From: Billgrantia tianxiuensis
Lineage (GTDB): Bacteria; Pseudomonadota; Gammaproteobacteria; Pseudomonadales; Halomonadaceae
Length of the DNA stretch: 64,000 nt
Direction of reading: 5' to 3'
Assembly (NCBI RefSeq): GCF_009834345.1
Contig: NZ_CP035042.1
Coordinates: 2,232,001-2,296,000 of the forward strand
Each line of letters starts with the position of its first letter. Position 1 is the stretch's first letter. The position numbers were made by a program, and so were the translations under genes. The notes beneath the pieces were generated by a model. The model ran no database searches. It saw nothing but the letters and a program-made list of their open reading frames with translations, and was not told where the DNA came from. Shown piece after piece: positions 47,698 through 57,500 of the stretch.

Positions 47698-48978
47698 TCA
47701 ACTCAACACTCTCAGGCATTGCCCCGTGTGATAGAGCGTGAAGCCGCTTTCGTAACCGGAGCTGCGTAGCGCCCTGGCCCGTATCGGCCGGGGTGTGCGA
47801 ATCGGCAGGGGCAGGGCGTCGTCCTCGTTGGTCATCAGATATTGGGCGAAACCCTTGCCTACCACGGTGCCAGTGGTGATACCGCGCCCGTTGTAGCCGG
47901 AAACCCCCAGCACGCCCGGGGCGAGTTCGAAGAGGCGCAGCGTGTGATCTGGCGTGAAGCCGATTCGTCCCGTCCAGCTGTATTCCCACTCGATGCTGCC
48001 CAACCGAGGGAAATAGTGACGCTGGATGCGGTTGGCCCAGCAACGCAGGAAGGCGGCGGGCTTGCTTTCCCCCTTGCCGAGACTGCCGAGAATCAGTCGG
48101 CCTTCTGCATCGCGACGGATGCTGCTCAGCACCATGCGGGTATCCCAGGCGCCCTGGCGCCCCGGCAGGATCTCATCGGCAGCCGTGCCGGATAGCGGCC
48201 GGGAGGCGACCTGGTAGAAGTGGCCGACGAAGAAATGGCGGCGGACCTCGTTCCAGCGATCCTCGGTGTAGGCATTGGTGGCAAGCACCAGGCGCTGGGC
48301 CTGGATGCTGCCGTGAGCGGTGGTGATCCGCCAGTCGTCTCTCGCCCGGGCGACGGCGGTGGCGGCGCTATGGGTGTACAGGCTTGCGCCGGCCGCCTGT
48401 GCGGCACGTGCCAGGCCGCGGGTGTAGGCGGCGGGGTTCAGGGTCCCGGCGCGGTGGTCGAGCAGGGCGCGGCGGATGCGCCGGGTGCCCACGTGCTCCC
48501 GGCAGGCCGCTGCCTCGAGCAGTTCCACGGGGGCTCCACGCCGTTGCAACTGCTCCGCTCGTCGTGCCAGTTCCTGCTCGCCCTTGCCATTGTGTGCTAG
48601 GTGCAAGGTACCGGTACGGGTCGCCTGGCACGCGATGCCGTGCCGTTCGATCAGCGAGAAGACGACCGCGGGTGCGCCGCCGAGGATGGTGTTGGCGCGC
48701 TCGCCGATCTCCTCACCAAGCACCGCAAGAATGTCATCCGGTGGAATCCACAGTCCCGCATTGACGAGGCCGACATTGCGTCCCGAAGCGCCGCTGGGTA
48801 CGTCGCCTGCTTCGATCAGGGTCACACTGACGCCAGCCTCGGCCAGGTGCAGGGCGGTGCTGAGACCGGTAATCCCTCCGCCGATCACCAGCACATCGGT
48901 GCGGTGATCGCCCTGCAGCATGGCCAGCTCCAGGGGCGGCTCCGGAGAGGTGTCGTGCCAGAGACAGCGTTCCTTCAT
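47698..48978 (-). CDS. amaA: FAD-dependent amine oxidase, AmaA-like (L-pipecolate oxidase candidate)
   Basis: 426 residues, DAO-family. N-terminal FAD motif TDVLVIGGGITGLSTALHLAEAGVSVTLIEA, SGRNVGLVNAGLWIPPDD, and a C-terminal GVSGYNGRGITTGTVVGKGFA. Start has GGGAGG four bases upstream. Together with the adjacent AmaB-like dehydrogenase it matches the Pseudomonas putida pair that oxidises L-pipecolate to piperideine-6-carboxylate. Substrate inferred from the neighbours. Confidence 0.8.
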   Translation of the reverse strand: MKERCLWHDTSPEPPLELAMLQGDHRTDVLVIGGGITGLSTALHLAEAGVSVTLIEAGDVPSGASGRNVGLVNAGLWIPPDDILAVLGEEIGERANTILGGAPAVVFSLIERHGIACQATRTGTLHLAHNGKGEQELARRAEQLQRRGAPVELLEAAACREHVGTRRIRRALLDHRAGTLNPAAYTRGLARAAQAAGASLYTHSAATAVARARDDWRITTAHGSIQAQRLVLATNAYTEDRWNEVRRHFFVGHFYQVASRPLSGTAADEILPGRQGAWDTRMVLSSIRRDAEGRLILGSLGKGESKPAAFLRCWANRIQRHYFPRLGSIEWEYSWTGRIGFTPDHTLRLFELAPGVLGVSGYNGRGITTGTVVGKGFAQYLMTNEDDALPLPIRTPRPIRARALRSSGYESGFTLYHTGQCLRVLS

Positions 48979-49052
48979 TGTGCCTCCCGTACATCGGGTG
49001 ATGGGGAAGGCCTCGGCGAGCCGCTGCGCCGAGGCCGTGGTTGCCCTGCCGA

Positions 49053-50546
49053 TCAGTCGAACTTGATGCCCTGGGCGAGCGGCAGCTCCCGGGAATAATT
49101 GACGGTGTTGGTCTGGCGGCGCATGTAGCTCTTCCAGACATCGGAGCCCGATTCGCGGCCGCCACCGGTCTCCTTCTCGCCACCGAAGGCGCCGCCGATC
49201 TCGGCACCGCTGGGGCCGATGTTGACGTTGGCGATACCGCAGTCGCTGCCCACCGCGGAGACGAAGGTTTCCGCCTCGCGCACGTCGGTGGTGAAGATGC
49301 AGGAGGAAAGACCCTGGGGCACGTCGTTGTTGAGTGCGATGGCCTCGTCGAGCGCTTCGTAGCCGATCACGTAGAGGATCGGTGCGAAGGTTTCGTGCCG
49401 CACCAGGTCGCTCTGGCCTTCGACCTCGACGATGGCCGGCGCCACGTAGTAGCCCTCGGGATACTGCTCGGCGAGCTGGCGCTGGCCGCCGAATACGTTG
49501 GCACCCTGCTCGCGGGCCTGGGTCAGCACCGCCTGCATGGTGTCGAAGGCCTGGCGGTCGATCAGCGGGCCGATCAGGTTGCCTTCGAGTGGGTCGCCGA
49601 TACTGATGCCGGCATAAGCCTGCTTGAGCCGGGTAACGACCTCTTCCTTGATGGAGTGATGCACGACCAGGCGGCGCAGCGTGGTGCAGCGCTGGCCGGC
49701 GGTCCCCACCGCCGAGAAGAGAATGGCGCGCACGGCCATGTCCAGGTCGGCGCTGGGCGTCAGGATCATGGCGTTGTTGCCGCCCAGTTCGAGGATGCTG
49801 CGACCGAAGCGGGCGGCCACGCGCGGCCCTACTTCACGGCCCATCCGCGTGCTGCCGGTGGCGCTGATCAGGGGAATCCTGGCGTCGTCGGTCAGTTGCT
49901 CGCCCGCGGCGCGCTCGCCGATGATCACCTGGCTGAGGTATTGGGGCGCGTCATCGCCGAACTCGGCCATGGCGCGTTCGAGCAGTGCCTGGCAGGCCAG
50001 GGCGGTGAGAGGGGACTTCTCGGAGGGCTTCCACAGCAGGCTGTCGCCGCATACCAGGGCCAGTGCCGCGTTCCAGGCCCAGGGGGCGACCGGAAAATTG
50101 AAGGCGGTGATCAACCCGATCGGGCCGAGCGGGTGCCAGCTCTCGCGCATATGGTGTCCGGGACGCTCGGAGGCGATGGTGAGGCCATAGAGCTGGCGGG
50201 ACTGCCCAACGGCGAGGTCGCAGATGTCGATCATCTCCTGTACTTCACCGAGCCCTTCCTGGAGGATCTTGCCGCACTCCCAGGTGACCAGTGCGCCCAG
50301 GTCCTCCTTGTGGCGGCGCAGCTGATCGCCGAACAGGCGCACCAGTTCGCCGCGACGCGGGGCGGGCACCTGGCGCCACGCTTCAAAGGCGCGCTGGGCG
50401 TTGGCGATGGCCGTGTCGATCTCCTGGGCAGTGGCCGTGCGCACACGACCGATCTCGCTGCCGTCGATGGGAGTGGCGACCGCGATATCGCCGTTTCGGT
50501 ACTGTTCAGGCGCCACGCCGAGGCGCTGCATCAGGGAGTCGATCAT
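49053..50546 (-). CDS. amaB: Piperideine-6-carboxylate (2-aminoadipate semialdehyde) dehydrogenase, AmaB-like
   Basis: 497 residues, ALDH7 family. GLITAFNFPVAPWAWNAALA, SATGSTRMGREVGPRVAARFGRSILELGGNNAMI, catalytic Cys in GTAGQRCTTLRRLVVH, and FGGEKETGGGRESGSDVWKSYMRRQTNTVNYS are typical of antiquitin-type enzymes. Converts the lysine-derived semialdehyde to 2-aminoadipate. Start at 50546 has AGGAGA upstream. It precedes amaA on the same strand. Confidence 0.9.
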   Translation of the reverse strand: MIDSLMQRLGVAPEQYRNGDIAVATPIDGSEIGRVRTATAQEIDTAIANAQRAFEAWRQVPAPRRGELVRLFGDQLRRHKEDLGALVTWECGKILQEGLGEVQEMIDICDLAVGQSRQLYGLTIASERPGHHMRESWHPLGPIGLITAFNFPVAPWAWNAALALVCGDSLLWKPSEKSPLTALACQALLERAMAEFGDDAPQYLSQVIIGERAAGEQLTDDARIPLISATGSTRMGREVGPRVAARFGRSILELGGNNAMILTPSADLDMAVRAILFSAVGTAGQRCTTLRRLVVHHSIKEEVVTRLKQAYAGISIGDPLEGNLIGPLIDRQAFDTMQAVLTQAREQGANVFGGQRQLAEQYPEGYYVAPAIVEVEGQSDLVRHETFAPILYVIGYEALDEAIALNNDVPQGLSSCIFTTDVREAETFVSAVGSDCGIANVNIGPSGAEIGGAFGGEKETGGGRESGSDVWKSYMRRQTNTVNYSRELPLAQGIKFD

Positions 50547-50667
50547 TCTTTCTCCTATCGTTATCATCCGAGAATGTCGTGGCGCTCAGTATCGCCACCG
50601 CTGCCGAGCGGCAACAAGCGACGATTACGACACACATCATTCCTTAATTTCATGCTAGGCGGGCGAA

Positions 50668-51554
50668 ATGAGTCGTCGACACCTTCCTTCCCTGGCTGGG
50701 CTGCAATGCTTCGAGGCGGCGGCCCGCCATCTGAGCTTCACCCGTGCGGCAGATGAGCTGAGCCTGACCCAGAGCGCCGTGAGCAAGCAGGTCGCACAAT
50801 TGGAGTCGATCCTGGAGCACCCGCTGTTCCGGCGCATCCGTCGGCGCCTGCACCTCACCCCGAGGGAGCGATCTACCTCGGCGAGGCGCGCAAGATCCTC
50901 GCCCAGGTGGAGATGTCGACGCGCTACATGCAGTCCTATGGCGGCGAGGCGGACGTGCTCAACGTGGCGACCCTGCCCACCTTCGGTGCACGCTGGCTGA
51001 TTCCGCGGCTCAACGGTTTCCGCTTTCGCCACCCCAATATCAACCTCAACATCAGCAACCGGGTCGAGCCGTTCGACATGCAGCAGGAGCGGGTGGAGGT
51101 GGCGTTCTTCTTCGGTCACGGGGCCTGGCCCAAGGCCGAATGCATCCGGTTGCTCGAGGAGGAGATCGTGCCGGTCTGCTCGCCGCAGGCGCTGGAGGGC
51201 ATGAGGGTGGAGGAACCGCTGGCGCTGACGCGGCTTGTGCTGCTGCAGAGCACCACCCGTCCCGAGGCGTGGCACGATTGGTTCGATGCCCAGGGCCAGT
51301 ACACCGAGCACAGCTACCATGGGCCGCGTTTCGATACGTTCTACATGGCGCTACGTGCGGCGCAGGCCGGCTGCGGCGTGGCGCTGGTGCCGCGCTTCCT
51401 GGTCCAGGAGGAGATCGACGAGGGCAAGCTGGTGGTTCCCTGGCCGTTCAGCCTGAAGAGCCGGGACGCCTATTACATGGCCTACCCGGAGCACATGGCG
51501 GATCTCTACAAGGTGCGCGCCTTTATCGACTGGATACGCGAGCGCATCGTCTGA
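50668..51554 (+). CDS. GcvA-type LysR regulator (frameshifted)
   Basis: 295 residues after repair. N-terminus LPSLAGLQCFEAAARHLSFTRAADELSLTQSAVSKQVAQLE is GcvA-like. One base lost from the C run 50858-50861; restored LTPEGAIYLGEARKILAQVE. Effector domain with NLNISNRVEPFDM and GCGVALVPRFLVQEEI. Divergent from the amaB-amaA operon, matching the P. putida layout in which a LysR gene neighbours amaB; likely its regulator. Confidence 0.88.
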
Positions 51555-51568
51555 CGGCGAAACGCAAG

Positions 51569-51590
51569 CGCCCCTGCCGAGGCAGGGGCG
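51569..51590. terminator. Hairpin between convergent LysR and acyl-CoA synthetase genes
   Basis: Perfect stem CGCCCCTGCC-ga-GGCAGGGGCG; no long T run. Confidence 0.65.
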
Positions 51591-51623
51591 TGACGGTCGG
51601 CAAGGCGTCGCCTGGTCAGCGGT

Positions 51624-53327
51624 TCAGGCCAGGCCCAGCTCGTGGGTGGCTTCCTCGCGCATCTTGAACTTCTGGATCTTGCCGGTGACGGTCATCGGGA
51701 ACTCGTCGACGAACTTCACGTAGCGCGGGATCTTGTAGTGGGCGATCTTGCCCTTGCAGAACTCCTTGAGCTCGTCGGCAGTGAGCTTCTGGCCCTCGCC
51801 GAGCTTGACCCAGGCCATGACCTCCTCGCCGTATTTTTCGTCGGGCACGCCGATCACCTGGACGTCGGAGATGGATGGGTGGGTGTAGAGGAAGTCCTCG
51901 ATCTCGCGCGGGTAGATGTTCTCGCCGCCGCGAATGATCATGTCCTTGATGCGGCCGACGATGGCCACATAGCCTTCTTCGTCCATGGTGGCGAGATCGC
52001 CGGTATGCATCCAGCCGGCGCTATCGATGGATTTGGCGGTGGCCTCCTCGTTGTTCCAGTAGCCGAGCATCACGCTGTAACCTCGGGTGCACAGCTCGCC
52101 GGTCTCGCCGCGGGGCACCACCGCACCGGTCTCGGGGCTGACCAGCTTGACCTCGAGATGGGGGTGGATGGTGCCCACCGTGGTCACGCGTTTGTCCAGC
52201 GGGGCGTCGGTCTGGGTCTGGAAGCTGACCGGGCTGGTTTCGGTCATCCCGTAGCAGATGGTCACGTCCTCCATGTGCATCTTGTCGATGACCTTGCGCA
52301 TCACCTCGATGGGGCAGATCGAGCCCGCCATGATGCCGGTGCGCAGGGTGGAGAGGTCGTACTGGGCAAAGTCGGGGTGTTCCAGCTCGGCGATGAACAT
52401 GGTCGGCACGCCGTAAAGCGCCGTGGCCTTCTCGTCCGATACCGCCTTGAGGGTGGCCTCCGGGTCGAAGCCGTCGCCCGGATAGATCATGGTGGCACCG
52501 TGGGTCATGCAGCCCAGGTTGCCCATCACCATGCCGAAGCAGTGGTAGAGCGGTACCGGGATCACCAGGCGGTCCTTCTCGGAGAAGCCCATGGTGCGGG
52601 CGACGAAGAAACCGTTGTTGAGGATGTTGTGGTGGGAGAGGGTGGCTCCCTTGGGCGCCCCGGTGGTGCCCGAGGTGTACTGGATGTTGATCGGCTCGTC
52701 GAACTGCAGCGTGGCCTGGACGTCGGCAAGGTGTTCTTCCGAGACCTCGTCGGCATGGGCCAGCATGCTCTGCCAGCTGAACATGCCGGTCAAGGCGCGG
52801 TCGGCGTCGAGGCATACCACGCGCTTGAGTTCGGGCAGCTTGGCGCAGGAGAAGGTGGACGGTGCGCCGTCACGCAACTCGGGCGCCAGCTCCGCTAAGG
52901 TGGCGACATAGTCGGAGGTCTTGAACTTGCCCTGCAGGATCAGCGTGGAAGTGCCGGACTGCTTGAGCGCGTATTCGAGTTCATGGGTGCGGTAGCTGGG
53001 ATTGATATTGACCAGGATGGCGCCGATCTTCGCCGTGGCGAACTGGGTGATGGTCCATTCGGCGCAGTTGGGTGACCAGATGCCAACCCGGTCGCCTTTC
53101 TTCACGCCCAGCGCGAGCATGGCCCGGGCGGCCTGGTTCACCGCCTGCTGCAGCTCTTTCCAGGTGTAGCGCAGCCCCTGATGCAGGCTGAGCAGGGCCT
53201 CGCCATCGGGAAAGCGTGCCACGGTCGCGTCGAAGCAGTCGCCGATGGTTTCGCCCTTGAGTGGCGTATCGCTGATGCCGCTGACGTAACTGTTCGGGAC
53301 GCGTTCTTGAAGTGCTTGGCGTGTCAT
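51624..53327 (-). CDS. Acyl-CoA synthetase (AMP-binding)
   Basis: 567 residues from the ATG at 53327. ANL-superfamily enzyme: P-loop-like [66 protein letters not shown], and the C-terminal catalytic Lys in [14 protein letters not shown]. It activates a fatty or short branched acid to its CoA thioester. Near a LiuR-like regulator and branched-chain catabolism genes; the acid is not known. Confidence 0.9.
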   Translation of the reverse strand: MTRQALQERVPNSYVSGISDTPLKGETIGDCFDATVARFPDGEALLSLHQGLRYTWKELQQAVNQAARAMLALGVKKGDRVGIWSPNCAEWTITQFATAKIGAILVNINPSYRTHELEYALKQSGTSTLILQGKFKTSDYVATLAELAPELRDGAPSTFSCAKLPELKRVVCLDADRALTGMFSWQSMLAHADEVSEEHLADVQATLQFDEPINIQYTSGTTGAPKGATLSHHNILNNGFFVARTMGFSEKDRLVIPVPLYHCFGMVMGNLGCMTHGATMIYPGDGFDPEATLKAVSDEKATALYGVPTMFIAELEHPDFAQYDLSTLRTGIMAGSICPIEVMRKVIDKMHMEDVTICYGMTETSPVSFQTQTDAPLDKRVTTVGTIHPHLEVKLVSPETGAVVPRGETGELCTRGYSVMLGYWNNEEATAKSIDSAGWMHTGDLATMDEEGYVAIVGRIKDMIIRGGENIYPREIEDFLYTHPSISDVQVIGVPDEKYGEEVMAWVKLGEGQKLTADELKEFCKGKIAHYKIPRYVKFVDEFPMTVTGKIQKFKMREEATHELGLA

Positions 53328-53467
53328 CGTATTACCCGTCTTGTTGTGCAGTTGGCTGCGGTAGTCGATTGCCGATGGGCGCCGTGGCTGGGCGCCCATC
53401 CGTTGAACGGCGTGGTCGGGACGTCACGTTGCGGCGGCCATGGAGTGGGCTTGTCCGATGGCGAAAC

Positions 53468-53907
53468 CTAGTCCTGGCCGAGGCGCTCGAGCACCTCGCG
53501 GGCGCGCATTTCCACATCATCGAGTTCGCGCTGCATCAGGCGAATGTCCTCCAGCTGGCGCTCCATGTTGCTGCGCTTGTCTGCCAGGATCTCCAGCAGG
53601 CGCTTGAGCTGCCGAGCGTTGCCGTCGGGCATGGCGTCGTACATCTCGATGACCTCGCGGATCTCGGCCAGCGAGAAGCCCAGGCGTTTGCCGCGCAGGG
53701 TCAGCTTGAGACGAACCCGATCCTTCTCGTGATAGATGCGGGTCTGGCCGCGACGCTCCGGCGCCAACAGCCCTTCCTGCTCATAGAAGCGGATGGTGCG
53801 CGGGGTCACCTCGAACATCCGGGCCAATTCGCCTATCGAATAGGTACGACGCTGGCGTGTCAGGCTGCCGTTGACCGGGTGGTAGCTTCCGCTTTGGATG
53901 TGCTCAT
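53468..53907 (-). CDS. liuR: LiuR-like MerR-family regulator (probable frameshift near 5' end)
   Basis: About 146 residues if repaired. Helix-turn-helix YSIGELARMFEVTPRTIRFYEQEGLLAPERRGQTRIYHEKDRVRL and a dimerisation coiled coil (LEILADKRSNMERQLEDIRLMQRELDDVE). The open frame has no ATG near the expected start; an ATG at 53907 with AGGA upstream begins MSTSKAEATTRSTAA, and one base restored at 53863-53864 joins it to LTRQRRTYSIGE. LiuR controls leucine/isovalerate and related acyl-CoA genes in other proteobacteria. Divergent from the acyl-CoA dehydrogenase. Confidence 0.82.
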
Positions 53908-53973
53908 CGCTGTTTTTCCTATGAGTTGGACGGGCCGTCGTGCGGTGTCCTCCACTAATCGCAACACTAGACG

Positions 53974-53989
53974 ACGTTAACGTTAACGT
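53974..53989. promoter_or_regulatory. LiuR-type operator
   Basis: Perfect palindrome ACGTTAACGTTAACGT, extended to ACGTAAA on one side, between the LiuR-like gene and the acyl-CoA dehydrogenase gene. Confidence 0.7.
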
Positions 53990-54129
53990 AAAGTGGTTGT
54001 CGACCAAGGGAGGTATGCGATAAAACCTAGCAAGTGCTAGGTTGGTTGGCGAGCAGGCCAGGTCTGCATGGCAATGCCAGCCATCTTTTGCTGGACGAAC
54101 GGTCCGCCCAACATTCAGAGGACAGCGCA

Positions 54130-55296
54130 ATGGATTTCTCCCTAACCGACGATCAGAAGGCGCTCGTGCAGGCCGCCGCGGATTTTTCGCGGGCGGAGCT
54201 GGCCGACCACGCCGCCGAATGGGACGCCACCTCCCACTTCCCGGTCGATGTCATCCGCCGGGCGGGAGAAGCGGGCTTCCTTGGCATTTACATCCCCGAA
54301 GAGCGTGGCGGCCTGGGGCTGTCGCGGCTCGATGCCTCGCTGATCTTCGAGCAGCTCTCTCAGGGCTGCATCTCGACGACCGCCTATCTTACCATCCACA
54401 ACATGGTGGCCTGGATGGTGGCCAGCTGGGGCAATGAGGCACTGCGCGAAAGCTGGGTCGAGCGTCTGATCAGCGGCGAGTGCCTGGGCTGCTACTGCCT
54501 GACCGAGCCGGGTTCCGGTTCGGATGCCGCCAGCCTGCGGACCAAGGCCGTGCGTGAGGGCGACGAGTATGTCATCAGCGGCTCCAAGATGTTCATCTCC
54601 GGTGCCGGGGCCAATGACGTGCTGGTGGTCATGGCGCGTACCGGTGCGCCCGACAGCGGGGCCGGGGGAGTGTCGGCGATCCTGGTGCCGGCGGATGCCG
54701 CAGGCATCGAGTATGGCAAGAACGAAGAGAAGATGGGTTGGAAGAGCCAGCCCACACGGCTGATCAGCTTCGACGGCGTGCGCGTGCCGGTGGGCAACCG
54801 GCTGGGCGAAGAGGGTGAAGGCTTCAAGCTGGCGATGAAGGGGCTTGACGGCGGCCGGCTGAATATCGCCAGCTGTTCGCTGGGCGCCGCTCAGCATGCG
54901 CTGACCTTGTCGCGAAATTACCTGCAAGAGCGCAAGCAGTTCGGCCGTGAACTGGCGCAATTCCAGGCGCTGCAGTTCAAGCTGGCCGACATGGCGACCG
55001 AACTGGCGGCGGCCCGGCTGATGGTTCGTCACGCCGCCTGGCGCCTCGACCAGGGCGATCCGGAAGCCACGGCCTACTGCGCCATGGCCAAGCGCTTCGC
55101 CACCGACATGGGCTTCAGCGTCTGCAACGAGGCGCTGCAGCTGCATGGCGGTTATGGTTACTTGAGGGAGTTTCCCCTGGAGCGCATGGTGCGCGACACC
55201 CGCGTGCACCAGATTCTCGAGGGCACCAACGAGATCATGCGTGTGATCGTGGCTCGCCGCCTGCTGGCGGACGGCGTGATCGAAGCGTTGCAATGA
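54130..55296 (+). CDS. Acyl-CoA dehydrogenase, probable isobutyryl-CoA dehydrogenase
   Basis: 388 residues. FAD enzyme: CYCLTEPGSGSDAASLRTKA, GAGANDVLVVMARTG, ERKQFGRELAQFQALQFKLADMA, LQLHGGYGYLREFPLERMVRDTRVHQILEGTNEIMRV with the catalytic Glu in LEGTNEI. Followed by HIBYL-CoA hydrolase and mmsB genes, so isobutyryl-CoA from valine is the best substrate guess. Start at 54130 (MDFSLTDDQKAL). Confidence 0.88.
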   Translation: MDFSLTDDQKALVQAAADFSRAELADHAAEWDATSHFPVDVIRRAGEAGFLGIYIPEERGGLGLSRLDASLIFEQLSQGCISTTAYLTIHNMVAWMVASWGNEALRESWVERLISGECLGCYCLTEPGSGSDAASLRTKAVREGDEYVISGSKMFISGAGANDVLVVMARTGAPDSGAGGVSAILVPADAAGIEYGKNEEKMGWKSQPTRLISFDGVRVPVGNRLGEEGEGFKLAMKGLDGGRLNIASCSLGAAQHALTLSRNYLQERKQFGRELAQFQALQFKLADMATELAAARLMVRHAAWRLDQGDPEATAYCAMAKRFATDMGFSVCNEALQLHGGYGYLREFPLERMVRDTRVHQILEGTNEIMRVIVARRLLADGVIEALQ

Positions 55297-55331
55297 GCAT
55301 TAGCGGCTATGAGCATAAGGAGAAAGCAGGC

Positions 55332-56486
55332 ATGACGGAGCTAGCGGTCATCTTCGATGAGCTGCCGACCCGCGACGGTGGGCGGATCGGTGTCGCCACC
55401 CTCAACTCGCCCAAGTCGCTCAACGCCCTGTCGCTGGAGATGGCGCGACAGCTCGACGCCAAGCTCGAGGCCTGGGCGGTGGACCGCAGTATCGTCGCGG
55501 TATGGCTGGAGGGGGCCGGTGAAAAGGCGTTCTGCGCCGGCGGCGACGTGGTAGCGCTGTACCGTTCAATGACCGAGGAGGGCGACGATCCCGGCGCTGG
55601 GCGCGACAGCCTCTTTGCCGAGACCTACTTCACCACGGAATATCGCCTCGATTACCGCATTCACACCTATCCCAAGCCGATCCTGGTGTGGGGTGACGGC
55701 ATCGTCATGGGGGGCGGCCTAGGGCTCATGGCAGGAGCGTCGCGGCGTCTGGTGACGGAGACCACGCTAATCGCCATGCCCGAGATCACCATCGGCCTTT
55801 ATCCGGACATCGGCGCCAGTTGGTTCCTCAATCGCATGCCGCCGGGCGTTGGCGCCTACCTGGGCATCACCGGGGGCCAGCTCAATGCCCGCGATGCGCT
55901 CGACCTGGGGCTGGCCGATCATTTCGTGCCGCGCGAGCGGCGTGAGGCCTTGCTGGAAGCGCTGGGCGAGACCGATTACGGCACGCGCAGCCCCCGCGAA
56001 CTGCAGGCCGGAGTGCAGCGGGTCCTCGACGAACTCGAGGCGCGCGACCAGGCTCCCGCGCCGCAGGTGGCGCCGCTGCTCGATCATCTTCAGGCGCTGG
56101 TCGGACAGGTCGATGCCGTCGCCGCGGTCGCACGTATCCTCGAGGATCGCCGTGACGACGCCTGGCTTGCGGCCAACCGCAAGCGGCTCGAGGCCGGTAG
56201 CCCACTAAGCGCCCATCTGGTCTGGCGCATGCTCGAACGACATCGCCACACCAGCCTGGCCGATGCTTTCCGCGAAGAGTTGAACCTCTCGGTGCAGTGC
56301 TGCCGGCGGGGCGATATCGCCGAGGGTGTCAGGGCCCTGCTGATCGACAAGGACAAGAGCCCCAAGTGGCAGCACGAAAGCGTTGCTCGCGTTCCCGAGG
56401 CGGACCTCCAGGCACTGCTGGCGCCGCTATGGAGCGAGGAGGAGCACCCGCTGCGCGACCTCGGTCGCGACAAGCGGAGTCAGTGA
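55332..56486 (+). CDS. 3-hydroxyisobutyryl-CoA hydrolase
   Basis: 384 residues from the ATG at 55332, which has AAGGAG nine bases upstream; an ATG at 55293 overlapping the previous stop is an alternative. Crotonase fold: ATLNSPKSLNALSLEM, GAGEKAFCAGGDVVALY, PILVWGDGIVMGGGLGLMAGASRRLVTE, MPEITIGLYPDIGASWFLNR. The acidic residue in PDIGAS distinguishes HIBCH from hydratases. Releases 3-hydroxyisobutyrate for mmsB. Confidence 0.88.
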   Translation: MTELAVIFDELPTRDGGRIGVATLNSPKSLNALSLEMARQLDAKLEAWAVDRSIVAVWLEGAGEKAFCAGGDVVALYRSMTEEGDDPGAGRDSLFAETYFTTEYRLDYRIHTYPKPILVWGDGIVMGGGLGLMAGASRRLVTETTLIAMPEITIGLYPDIGASWFLNRMPPGVGAYLGITGGQLNARDALDLGLADHFVPRERREALLEALGETDYGTRSPRELQAGVQRVLDELEARDQAPAPQVAPLLDHLQALVGQVDAVAAVARILEDRRDDAWLAANRKRLEAGSPLSAHLVWRMLERHRHTSLADAFREELNLSVQCCRRGDIAEGVRALLIDKDKSPKWQHESVARVPEADLQALLAPLWSEEEHPLRDLGRDKRSQ

Positions 56487-56532
56487 CCGAACGACGCATT
56501 TTCTTTCATAACGACAATCAGGAGCAGCTCGC

Positions 56533-57434
56533 ATGAAAATCGCCTTTATCGGCCTGGGCAACATGGGTGCCCCGATGGCCCTCAATCTGGTCAAGGCCGG
56601 CCATGAGGTCAGCGTTTTCGACCTGGTCGATTCCGCCATGCGGCGCCTCGAAGAGGCCGGAGCCCGGGCCGGTGCCAGTGCCGAGGACGCGACCCGCGGG
56701 GCCGAGGTGGTCATCTCGATGCTGCCGGCCGGCCAGCACGTTCGCCGCCTCTACATCGGTCAGTCGGACTCGTCGGGACTGTTCGATGCACTCGAAGGCA
56801 AGCCGCTGATTATCGACGCCTCCACCATTTCGCCGCAGGATGCACGCACCGTGGGCGAGGCTGCCGCCGAGCGCGGACTGACCTACCTCGATGCCCCGGT
56901 CTCCGGCGGCGTGGGTGGCGCCCAGGCCGGCACCCTGACCTTCATCGTCGGTGGCAGCCAGGCCGGCTTCGAGCAGGCCAGGCCGGTGCTGGAAGGCATG
57001 GGCAAGAACATCTTCCACGCCGGTGAGATCGGCGCCGGGCAGGTGGCCAAGATCTGCAACAACATGCTGCTCGGCATCCTCATGAGCGGCACCGCCGAGG
57101 CCCTGGCCCTGGGGTCAAGAACGGCCTTGACCCCGCCGTGCTCTCAGAGATCATGAAGCAGAGCAGCGGCGGCAACTGGGCGCTCAACGTCTACAACCCC
57201 TGGCCCGGGGTGATGGAGGGCTCCGCTGCCTCGCGCGACTACCAAGGCGGTTTCCTCACCGACCTGATGGCCAAGGATCTCGGGCTGGCGTGGGAGCTGG
57301 CGCTGGGCTGCAAGGCCACGGTGCCGATGGGCTCCCAGGCGCGCAACCTGTTTGCGCTGCACGCGGCCCAGGGCAACGGCGGGCTGGACTTTTCCAGTAT
57401 TCAGAAGCTTTACCGCTCGGGCGAGGAGAGCTGA
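56533..57434 (+). CDS. mmsB: 3-hydroxyisobutyrate dehydrogenase (frameshifted)
   Basis: 300 residues after repair. NAD motif KIAFIGLGNMGAPMALNLVKAGH, substrate motif LDAPVSGGVGGAQAGTLTFIVGG, and catalytic Lys region GAGQVAKICNNMLLGI. One G missing from the run 57111-57114; restored LGVKNGLDPAVLSEIMKQSSG. Its product is oxidised by mmsA, encoded 14 kb upstream on the other strand. Confidence 0.93.
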
Positions 57435-57454
57435 ACCCCCTTTTGGCAGCTTGG

Positions 57455-57491
57455 CGAGAAACGGGCACAATCTTGTGCCCGTTTCTCGTTT
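57455..57491 (+). terminator. Intrinsic terminator after mmsB
   Basis: Perfect 16-bp stem CGAGAAACGGGCACAA-tc-TTGTGCCCGTTTCTCG followed by TTT. Ends the valine operon ten bases before the MATE gene start. Confidence 0.88.
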
Positions 57492-57500
57492 CGAGGTCCC

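Noticed and set aside
49041..50756. 571-codon open frame opposite amaB
   Set aside because: Antisense to a strongly conserved aldehyde dehydrogenase; low-information composition.
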